Of a stretch of 64,000 nucleotides of DNA, positions 1 to 12,000 are shown one piece after another. A program made the position numbers and the translations under genes. The DNA is taken from positions 124,001 through 188,000 of the forward strand of contig CADAWR010000003.1 of assembly GCA_902791695.1 (NCBI GenBank). The letters run 5' to 3'. A model generated the notes under the pieces. It did not search any database. It saw nothing but the letters and a program-made list of their open reading frames with translations, and had not been told where the DNA came from. Origin of the DNA: an uncultured Bacteroidota bacterium (GTDB taxonomy: Bacteria > Bacteroidota > Bacteroidia > Bacteroidales > P3). The first letter of the stretch is position 1. Every line of letters begins with the position of its first letter.

Positions 1-2
1 GC

Positions 3-3000
3 ATTGCCGGCAAGGTGGCCACTGTCAATGTCTTCGGCTGCGACAACACCATAGGCCGCGTCTTCGGCGGCGGCGATGCCGCTGCTGTCACCGGCACCTC
101 GGTCGACCTGCAGGGTGGCCGCTTCAACTACGTCTTCGGCGGCGGTAACGGCGAAGTGACGGCAGCCAATGTCGGCACCAGCGGTATCGACCTCGCCATC
201 CACGGCGGCACCATAGGCACCCTCGTCAGCGGCAGTAACACCCAGGGCACCATCAGCGGCCCCATCAACGTCAATGTCGACAACGTGGGCGGCTGCACCG
301 AGGAGGTCACCGACTTCTTCGGCGGCTCGAACCAGGTGGACATCGCCACCGACGTCACCACGACCATCGAGTGCGGCGCAGGCACCTTCACCAACGTCTA
401 CGGCGGTTCCAACGCTGCCAACATCACCGGCAACGTGGTCCTCAACCTCAAGGGCGGCACCATGGAGAATGTCTTCGGCGGCTCGAAGGGTACCAATTCC
501 GTCGCTGCCAACATTGACGGCAACGTCACCCTCAACCTCTACGGCGGCACCGTCGACAGCAATGTCTTCGGCGGTTCGAACATCAACGGCAACATCACGG
601 GCAACATCACTGTCAACGTGCTTGACCATGAAGGAACCTGCGACCTCAGCGTCCATAACATCTACGGCGCCGGCAACATGACGCCCTATACCCCCACTAA
701 CGCCAGTGCCACCTCGCCCACCATCAATGTGATGCATGTGGGGCAGAATGACACCATACGTGGCAACGTCTACGGTGGCGGCAAGGGTGCTACGGCTATC
801 GTCACGGCCAACCCCCGTGTCAATATCGGCTACAACGCCACGACCATGAATGCCCTTGCTACCGTGGAATATCCGGATGCCACCATCGACCGTAACTCGA
901 AGTACGTAGCCTTGATTAAGGGTAGCGTCTTCGGCGGCGGCGACGCTGCTGCCGTCACCGGCAGCCCCATCGTGACGATGGATCGCTTCAACAGCGAGGC
1001 TTCCAACCTTTACGGCGGCTCCAACCAGGCCGACATCACCGGTAACGCCCAGGTCGTCATGAACGATGGCCGCATCAATGCCGGTATCTATGGTGGCTGC
1101 AACACCTCCGGCACCGTGACCGGCAACGCCACCGTCGACATCCTCGGCGGCACCATAGGCACTGTAACCGAACACGCCCGCATCTTCGGCGGCGGCTTCG
1201 GCCAGACCACCGAGGTGGACGGCAACGTCCATGTTACCCTCGGCAACAACGCCGGCACCGCCGAACCCACCCTCTACGGCGACATCTACGGCGGCTCGGC
1301 TCTCGGCAATGTCAACACCAACTCTAGCAATATCGATGCCAATGGTATGAACACCGTCGAGACCACTACCATCGACATTCTTAGCGGTACTATCAGAGGC
1401 AATGTCTTCGGTGGCGGCTTGGGCGAGAAGAGTGGCGTCAACGGAGGCACCCAAGACATTGCTGCCATCGTCCGTGGCAAGATACAAATCAATATCGGCT
1501 ACGAATCGGCCGGCGACTACTACGGCAGTGCCGTGCTGAGGAACGCCTCCATCTACGGCTGCAACAACCTCAACGGCACCCCGCAGAACGATGTCTTTAT
1601 CGATGTCTACGGCACCCACCGCGAGACTTCCGACGAAGTTGGTGCCACCGATGGCATCACCTACGCTATTGCCAGCGTTTATGGCGGTGGTAACCGTGCC
1701 GACTATGCGCCCACCGTTATCTACAGGAAAGATCTGACCACCATCGACGCCTACCTGGCCACACAAGGTACGGGTGTCGTCAATGACTCGACGCGCCGAC
1801 CCTTTGTCAAAAAGCCCCATGTTTTCGTTCACGGCTGTGAGAACACCATCAAAACGCTCTATGGCGGCGGCAACGCCGCGGCAGTGCCGGGCGACAGCGT
1901 GGTCTTCGACGGCGGCCGATTCAACGAAGTCTTCGGCGGTGGCAACGGTGCCCTTATCCCCGCCAATGTCGGTATCGGCGGTGTCTTCCTTATCGGCAAG
2001 GGCGGCCTCTGCGGCTACATATATGAACACTGTAACAGGCGCGGCACCGTCACCGGCAACGTCACCTTCGTCAATGGTAGTGGTGTGTCGACCGACTGTA
2101 ACGAAGGTGTGCTGAAAGTGTTCAACCATTTCTGCGGTGGCAACGAGGTGGATGTCCTTGGCAACTTTGTCCACGAGTTCACCTGCGAGAATCGTTTGGA
2201 ATACACTGCCCTCTATGGTGGCTGCCGCCTCGGCACCACCTACGGCAACATCACCCTGATTATCACCGGCGGCCACTTCGGTACCATCTTCGGCGGCCCC
2301 CAGGGCAACCCAGACCTAGCCGCCAATGTCAAGAAATTCCCTGCTTCAAAGGCCGAGATGGATGCCGATAAGCTCCTTCCCGCTGATGAGCGTAAGTACA
2401 CGGACGAAATGTGTACCTGGATGGAGAATCACTCCTCCCTGTATGGCACCGGTGGCAACGTCACCATCATCCTCAAAGGCGGCACCGTGGGTACTGTCTA
2501 TGGTGGCTGCGATATCAATGGTAACGTCGAAGGCCGCATCACCATCATCGTCGACTCCACGGGCGACGACTGCCCGTTGGACATCAACACCATCTATGGT
2601 GGCGGTGACTTGGCTGCTTATACGCCCGACACCGCCAACACCAGCGACCCCAACTACGACCCCAACTATGCCTACCCCCTCATCGACCTCCAGAACGGTC
2701 ACGTCAACCGCAATGTCTTTGGTGGCGGTAAAGGTAATGAGTTGAGTATAAACTACGGCAAGGTCACCTCCAACCCCTACGTCCACATGCATCCCGATGT
2801 GGCCAACGGCAAGAGCTTCCTCGTCAAGGGTGACCTCTTCGGCGGCGGAGAGCTCGGCCAGGTGCATGGTAACACCAAGGTAGCGATTGAGGCAGGTACC
2901 GTCAAAGGCTCCGTCTATGGCGCCGGCCTCGGTAACATTGCCGACGAAGGTTTCGGTCTTGTGACCAAGAACACCTGGGTCGACATGCAGGGCGGCCATG

Positions 3001-6000
3001 TGGAACGCAGTATCTACGGTGGCGGCGAGCTGGCCTCGGTGGGTACCTTCACGGCAACCTACAGCGCCGGTGAAAGCCCGCTCCACATTGCAGGCGAACC
3101 CAAGACCTGCCAGACAGGTACCGGCGTGGCCAAGGTCACCGTCGGCGGCAACAGCATGGTGGGTGTCCTTGACAAGGCCCTCATGCCCCCACCCGACCCT
3201 GAAGAGGATGACTACGGTTACATCTTCTGCGGCAGCCGCGGTGATGCCGACTCGATTCGTCATACCAATGCCTGCCTGCTCGCCGTGGTCGACAGCACCT
3301 ACCTCGAGATTGGCGGCAATGCCCTCGTCACCTCCGCCGTCTATGGCGGCTGCGAGAACGGCCAGGTGCTGCGCAACACCTATGTATATATTACCGACGA
3401 ATGCCAGATTGGCGTCGGCTACCACTGGGATGGTTCCCAGCACGTCTTCGACCCCAAGTATACCTCTTCGCAGTGGAGCGGCGAAGACCCCGACGACTTC
3501 CATGAGGTCTCCCACTGGCCCTATCGTGCTCCCTATGCCATATATGACGCATACGCCAACACGCCTGGTTACGACTCGCACGGTGGCAGCACCATCGCCT
3601 CCAACGGCCATACCTTCTACGGCAACGTCTTCGGTGGCGGCTCCGGTTACTATGCCATCGAGCCCGGCACGGGCGTCGCTCCCGGCACCTGGCGCCACTC
3701 GGCAGGCCGTGTCTGTGGCAACACCCACGTCGTTATCGACGGTGGCCATATCCTCAACAACGTCTATGGCGCCAACGAGATGACCGATGTCCTCGGCGAC
3801 GCCACCGTAGAGATGAGCGGCGGCACCCTCGGTGTGCCGCGCACCGTGGCCGACATTCTGTCGCGTCCCCTCAGCGGCTACCTCTTCGGTGCCGGTAAGG
3901 GCGACCCGCGCATTTTGTTCAACAAGATGACCAAGGTGCAGAACGTCACCGTCAATGTCACCGGCGGCCGCATCTTCGGCTCCATCTTCGGTGGCGGTGA
4001 GGATGGTCACGTCATGGGCGACGTGGAGGTCAACGTAGACCTCGGCACCGGCAAACTGGGCACCACCGGTACCTCCTACGTCGACGGCAACGTCTTCGGC
4101 GGCGGCCGTGGTTTCGACGGTTTGGCACAGACGGCCGGTAACGTCGGCGGCAACATCACCGTCAACATCCTCTCCGGCAACCTCCTCGGTTCCGTCTACG
4201 GCGGCGGCCGTCTGGGTTCCGTGGGTACCGACCTCCTGTTCCAGAACGAAGCCAACTACGGCGTGATGTCCAGCGACCCCAACCGTGGCAACATCACCGT
4301 CAACATCACCGGCGGCACCATCGGCAACGATGACCCCGCCGACTATAATCTGTCCCACTCGCGTGGCGGCAACGTCTTCGGCGGCTCCATGGGACGTCTC
4401 ACCAAGCTCGACGGCACCTTGGCCCTGAATGATTGGCACAAGCTGGGTTCCGCCAAATCGACCACGGTCAATATCGATGGTCGCACCAATCCCGTCCGTA
4501 TCAAGGGCAATGTCTACGGCGGCTCCGAGCTGGGCACCGTGACCGAGAACATCACCGTCGACATCCAGGGCGATGTCATTGTCGGCCGCAATGCCGCGGG
4601 TTCCACCAGCCACGGCAACGTCTATGGTGGCGGCGTGGGTCATCCCGAACTGACTGCTGCACAGAGGGCCGAGGTGGGCAACGATGCCACATGCGACAGT
4701 ATCCCCACCTTCGCGGGTCTCACCGGCGGCACCATCCAGGTCAATATCCACAGCGGCGCCATCAACAACAATGTCTATGGCGGCGGCGAGCTGGCCTCTG
4801 TGGGCACCATTGCCACCGTCACCAAGCATACCGACCCCAACACCAGCTACTACCTCAGCTGGCCCTATGAATATACCTACAGCGGCACCACGGGCGACGC
4901 CCGCGTGACCGTCACCGGCGGCACCATCGGCTTCATCTCCGGCAGCGATACCACCGGCGGCAACATCTACGGCTCGGCCCGCGGCACCGTGGGCGACCGC
5001 TACGTGACGGGACGTCTGGCTACGGCCCGCGTCACCCACGTCGACATCAACCTGACCGATCCCGCCGACAAGATTATCGGCGACATCTACGGCTCGGGCG
5101 AGAACGGCCACGTCTACGACTCTGCCGTCGTCACCCTCCGCAACGGTCTTGTACTCGGCTCCGTCTATGGCGGCGGCAAGGGTACCGACAAGTATACCAC
5201 CCAGCTGAAGAACACCTCCACCGACGCCCTCTACGATGCCAACGTCTACGACATCGTCGCCGGTAAGGTCTTCGGCAACACCTATGTGAACATCCTTGGC
5301 GGCCGTGTGGAGAAGAATGTCTACGGCGGCGGCAACCTGGCCTCCGTGGGTATCGGTAACTACAAGGACTATGGCGAGGGCACCAATGTCTCGTCGGCCG
5401 ACAGCCTCCTGGCCGAGAACTCGGGTCACTGCTATGTGACCATCCTCGGCGGCATCGTGGGTCCCGACTCCCTCGTCAACGGCACCGCCTATAATGGCGC
5501 CTACGCCGTCACCACCGGCAATGTCTACGGCGCCGGTAAGGGTATCGTCTTCCCTGCCGCCTCGAAGGAGGGCTACGACTACGGCCGCGACTACTTAATG
5601 GCCTGCGTCAACAAGACCACCGTCATCTTCGGCGACTCCACACAGCGCAGCAGCCTCTACACCATCCTCTATCCCCAAGCCACCGGCGAGGTCTTCGGCG
5701 GCGGTGAGAACGGCCGCGTGCGCTTCGACACCTACGTCCAGACCAACCGCGGCCAGATTGGCGTACGTCCCCTGGCCTCGGGTATCACATCTGACATGGG
5801 CCACTGGAACAACCGAGGCAACATCTTCGGTGCCGGCCGCGGCGAGGACAAGAACACCGATGGCACCTACTGCCAGTCGGCAGGCCATGTCGGCCGCAAC
5901 ACCACCATCGACATCCTCGGCGCCCGCATCTTCCGCAACGTGCAGGGCGGCGGCTCCATGGCCGCGGTGGGTCCCTTCAAGGGCCAGACCGGCGATAGCT

Positions 6001-9000
6001 CCACCTGCGTCATCAACGTCCGTCTGCCTCAGGTTGGCGACACCCTCGGTGGTCCCTCCAACACCAATAACGCCTTCGGCGGTTATGTCAGCGGCGGCAG
6101 CCGTGGTATCCCCAGCCCCGACGGCACCAACAATTCCCACCTCGCCACTTGCCACAACAGCCAAATCAACATCTACCAAGGCCGCCTCAAGAACACCATC
6201 TACGGTGGCGGCGAGAACGGCCAGATGCTCGGCAACACCGAGTTGAACCTCTACGGCGGCTATATCCGCTCGGCTATCTACGCCGGCGGCAAGGGCTCGT
6301 GGATGGCACCTGTGAGCGAACAGTACATCCCAGGCAACTACGACGATGACACCCTCTCCGGCTATGTCTACGGCAACACCCTGATCAACGCCCTCGGCGG
6401 CCAGTTGCCCTTCCTCTATGGCGGCTGCCGTCGCGCCAGCGTGGGCGGCGACGCCACCATCAACATCGGTAAGGACGACGGCGGCACCTACGTCGGCGAA
6501 GCCTCCTTTATTCCCGGCAAGGACAAGGTCTACGGCGGCAACCAGTATGCCGGCTCGCCCCGTGGCAACATCTACGTCAATGTCTACAAGACTGCCCATA
6601 CACCTGCCAACGAGGTCTCGGGCACCGATTACGCCATCAACTATGTCTATGGCGGCAGCTATAACTCACCCTATCTGCCCAAGGACTCCGGCCACTTTGC
6701 CCAGGTGCATGTCTACGGCTGCGAGAACACCATCGACACCGTCTACGGCGGCTGCGCCGCTGCTGATGCCGGTGCCAAGCCCGGCATCGGTGCCAACACC
6801 AGGCTCATCATCGACGGCGGCCGCTTCAACGCTGTCTTCGGCGGCGGCGACGGCACCTTCGACCGCTATCTCGGCACCGCCGTCCCGGCCAACATCTATG
6901 GCGCTGCCATCACCGAGATCCACGGCGGCACCATCGGCAGCCTCTACGGCGGCAGTAACTACCGCGGTGCTGCCGACACCGTCCGCATCACCGTCGACGC
7001 CAACGGTCCCTGCGGCGGCACCGTCGAGGGCGACGAGTTCTTCGGCGGCTCCAACATGGCCGACCTCGACAACGTCGAGCTCTCCACCACCCTGGGCTGC
7101 GGCGCGAAGTTCAAGGCCGCCTATGGCGGCTCCAACCAGGCCGACATCACCGGCAACGTAGCCCTCACCATTGAGGGCGGCGAGTTCGGCGAGGTCTACG
7201 GCGGCTCCAAGGGCGCCATCGTCGCCCCCACCGCCAGCGCTGGCATGAAAGACACCGTCAAGGCCGACATCGACGGCAACACCCACCTCACCATCCTCGG
7301 CGGCAAGATACACAACGCCTTCGGTGGTTCCAACATCAACGGTAACATCACGGGTACCATCACCGTCGACATCGACAGTACATACAATACCTGCGACTAT
7401 CAGGTCGTCAACGTCTATGGCGGTTCCAACCTGACCCAGTACACCCCCAACGCCACCTCCACGCCCACGCCGCTGGTCAACATCCTCTGCGGCACCGTCG
7501 ACAGCAATGTCTTCGGCGGCGGCAAGGGTACCAACACCGACTTCTCGGCTGGTCTCGTCACTTCCAACCCCAAGGTAACCATGTCGCAAACCGCGAAGGG
7601 CAACACCTGGGTGAAGGGTGACATCTATGGTGGCGGCGAAATGGCCTCGGTGGGAGTCTTCACCCGCCACGCCAACGACTCCATCACCGCCTCGGTGGCC
7701 GACAGCGGCAACACCTGGGTGGCTATCACCGGCGGTACTGTGGGTCCCAACAGTGTGTCCCCCACCGCCAATGACATCAAGGGTCACGTCTTCGGCGGCT
7801 GCCTCGGTAAAGCCGGCCATGTCGGCAACCCAGGCGACCCCGGTTACGTCAACTATGCCAACTTCGCCTACGTCAACACCGCACGCGTCGACATCAGCGG
7901 CACCACCCACGTGCGCGGCTCGGTCTTCGGCGGCGGCGAGAACGGTCACGTTTTCGACAGCACCCTTGTCAATATCGAGGGTGGCACAGTGGGTAACGGC
8001 ATCTACCGTGACGAATATGCATGGCTCAACCCCATCACCGGCAATGTCTATGGCGGCGGTCGTGGTCTCGACCTCAGCACCGACCACACGCTAAACATCA
8101 CTGCCGGATGGGTGCGTGGCGCCACCCACGTCCTCGTTAGCGGCGGCCACATCCACCACAACGTCTATGGTGGCGGTTCGATGGCCTCGGTAGGTCCGCG
8201 TATCTCCACATTAGGCTACAACAACACCTACGGTCTCGGCGACCACAACGGCCGCACCTGGGTTGAGGTCACCGGTGGCCTCATAGGCATCTGCATCGAC
8301 TCCACCGACCGCGACCAGAACTACTACGGCAGCGTCTACGGCGCAGGCCGCGGTCGTTCAGGTGTCGACATAGACTATGGCAACGACTGGACCGGCTTCA
8401 CCTTCGTCCACAATGCCAAGGTCATCATCAACTACTCCAACACGGCATTGCCCAACGTCTCTGCCGAAACTGCCTATGGCACCCAGCATATCGTGGGTAA
8501 CGTCTTCGGCGGCGGCTTCAACGGCCATGTCAACAACTCCACCTCTGTCACCATCACCCGCGGCCGCATAGGCAGCCACGGCGCCATGGGTTACGGCTCG
8601 CTCGAAGGCAACGTCTTCGGTGGCGGCTGCGGCGAGGAGCCCTTCAAAGCCTACCTCGTCCGCGAAGGCTACTACATCACCAACGCCCAGCTGGCCAGCG
8701 GCTCCGGCCACACCGACATCCCCTACAGCAAGTCCGACCGCTCCGCTGTCGTAACCTACTATAGCACCCCGCGTAGTCACAACGATTCCTTGGCCGTGGC
8801 CGACTCCCTGTCCACCACCGCCGGTCTCGTCTACGGCGATGCCACAGTGCTCATCAACGGTGCGACCAAGAACGATGTCCATGTGAAGCACAACGTCTAC
8901 GGCGGCGGCTCCATGGCCTCGGTCGGCGACTTCTGGATTTATCCTGCCACGGTGGGTACCGGCGTTGACGAGACAGAAACCCTCGGCGAGATATATCCCC

Positions 9001-12000
9001 TCACATTCAACAACCAGAAGGACTGCCCCACCAACCATTCAGGTAGCAATACCGCCACAGGTATCTGCACCGTCACCATCACCGGCGGCACCTTCGGCAC
9101 CAACGGTATCAACAACGGCATCATCTACGGCGGCTGCCGCGGTCTCGAGGGCAACCTCATGGACATCGTCAACCGCATGTCATACTTCAACGACGCCCAT
9201 GTCACCCTCGGCACCACGTCGACACTCACCGACTACAACAATCCGCAGATACTCGTCAACGGCTCCGTCTTCGGCGGCGGCGAGAACGGTCATGCCACCG
9301 GCTCCACCTACGTCACCATCCACGATGGCAAGATAGGCAACCGCGGCAGCATGTACGACCGCATCAAGACCCTCGACGACAAGAATGAAAAAGGCACCAT
9401 CACGGCTGACGAGAAGCGCGAGATGGACTCCCTCCTCGTCATAGCCTCCAACTGCGGCAACGTCTACGGCGGCGGCTGCGGTACCGACAAGTACCACGAC
9501 CGCGACACCGTGGTCACCCGCGTCATCGGCGGCACCCTCACCAACCTCAAGAGCGTTGTCGACCCCATCCAAGACTCCGTCGAGTCGGTCTACCGCTACA
9601 ACCCCTACTGCGGTGTCGTCTACGGCAACACCAACGTCGTCATCGACGGCGGCTACGTCGAGCACAACGTCTACGGCGGCGGATCCATGGCCAACACCGG
9701 CCGTTGGGTGGGCCAGGTGAACCCGATGATTACACACACCGACCCCTCCACCTCCTTCGCCCTCTCATGGCCTGTCGAGGTCACCGTGCGCCGTGGTACC
9801 GGTAGCACCAATGTCGCCGTCAGCGGCAACGCCCGCATCGGCTACAGCGGCTCCGACAACGGCGATATCTACGGTGCCGCACGCGGCGAGGCTGGCGACC
9901 GCTACGAGATAGCCCGCTACGCCAACGTCCACAACAGCACCGTCACCGTCGACCTCCCCATGCCTGCCGGCTACGACTACACACGCACTGAGAAACAAAT
10001 CAAGAACAACGTCATCAAGCAATACGGCACCCTCGTGCCTCTGGTGGCCGGTTCCGTCTATGGCGGCTCCGAGAACGGTCAGGTGTCACAGAACACCTCC
10101 CTCACCCTAACCAACGGCATCGTGGGCCACAGCCTCTACGGCGGCGGCAAGGGTAAAGGCACCTACACCTCGCACCACCTCAAGTACAAGGTGGCCGACG
10201 GCGTCCACGACGTGGGCGACGACTCCACAGCCGTCATCTATGGCCTCACCTCCGGTAAGGTCTTCGGCAACACCGCCGTCACCATGGCCGGCGGCCACGT
10301 GGTGCGCAACATCTTCGGCGGCGGCAACCTCGGCTCCATCGGTAAGGGCAACTACGCCGGCGGCGTGGGCGACTACCGCGAGGCCGGCTACGGCGAGCGC
10401 TGGCCCGACGACAACACCGGCATGCGCGACTCCCTCACCACCTCGGGCAACGCCGTGGTCACCGTCACCGGCGGCTACGTAGGCACCCTCGGCAGCGAGA
10501 AGGACGGCCTGCCCACCGGCAACGTCTTCGGCGGCGCACGCGGCGAGGCGGCTCCCAACGACCAGACCAACCCCCGCTACCTCTACACCCCCGCCTACTT
10601 CCTCGGCTACGTCAACAACACCTCCGTCACCATCGGTGCCAGCACGGGTAGCAACAGCACCCCGCAGATCTACGGCTCCGTCTACGGCGGCGGCCAGGAC
10701 GGTCACGTCCGCGGCCATGCCGTGGTCAACATCAACGACGGCGTCATAGGCTGCCAGTACACCCCAGCCAACATCACCCTCCAGAGCACCAATGACAAGG
10801 AGGCCGACATGTGGAAGCTGCGCGGCAACGTCTTCGGCGCAGGCTCCGGCCTCGGCCAGTACACCGACAAGAACGGCGACCTGCAGTACAACGTAGCCTC
10901 CGGCTCCGTCATCGACTCCACGGTTGTCTTCATCAACGGCGGCCAGGTGGCCCGCAACGTCTACGGCGGCGGCTCCTTCGCCACTGTAGGACCTCCCAAG
11001 GTACCGCCCATCACCGACGATCCCACCTATGCCCAGTCGCATTCGCGCGTCATCGTCAGCGGTGGCACCGTGGGCTACACCCCGACCAACCCCGCCGACA
11101 CCACCACCTTCTACGGCGGCAGCGTCTTCGGCGCCGGCCGCGGTATCGCCAGCGACAACTACAAGGGCTACTGCAACGTGCCCCACACCTACGTCAGCAT
11201 CGCCAGCACCGTCAAGGGCAACGTCTACGGCGGCGGCGAGGATGGTCACGTAGTGGGCAACACCAACGTCAATATCGCCACAGGCGCCACTGTAGGCTTC
11301 GGCGGCACCGCCTTCCTCCAAGGCTCCGTCTTCGGCGGCGGCCAGGGTAGCGGCGCTGCCATTGACCACGACAGCGACCCCTCCACCGCCAATGAGTTCC
11401 GCATCAATAAGACCTGCGGCCGTGTGGGCGGCAACACCTCCGTCACCATGACCGACGGTATGATACACGGCTCCATCTTCGGCGGCGGCAAACTGGCCCT
11501 CACGGGTGTCGACGCCGATGCCGACTACAGCACCTTCGTCAGCACCGTCTACGACTCCATCAACCACGGCTTTGCCACCGTCACCGTCACCGGCGGCACC
11601 ATCGGCACCACCGACCCGGCTGACCTACTGGCCTGCGACTGGAGCGTCGGCGACATAATGGGCTCCGGCAAGGGCGACATCGACAACTACGAGGACATCT
11701 GGGCCGGCCGTGTGGCCAACACCGCGGTCACCGTCAGCGGCAGCCCCGTCATCCGCGGCTCCGTCTTCGGCGGCGGCGAGATGGCAAGCATCGGCTACTG
11801 GGCCGAGACCGACGGCCATCCCTTCGTGGCACAGACCGGCGCCTCGCATGTAGCCATCTCCGGCGGCACCATAGGTATCGACTACGAATACACCGTCGAC
11901 CCCAACAGCAACCCCGGCAGCTGGACCATCTACGACGACAACAAGGACACCCTCATACACACCATCACCGGCAACGTCTTCGGCGGCAGCCAGGGTGATA

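Noticed and set aside
2346..5429. 1,027-codon open frame on the minus strand inside giant gene 1
   Set aside because: It mirrors the plus-strand repeat; GC-rich repetitive codons leave few stops on the opposite strand. The translation is low-complexity Val/Ala/Gly/Asp and has no start context or domain. Similar long antisense frames at 11625-14045 and 25209-27365 are rejected for the same reason.
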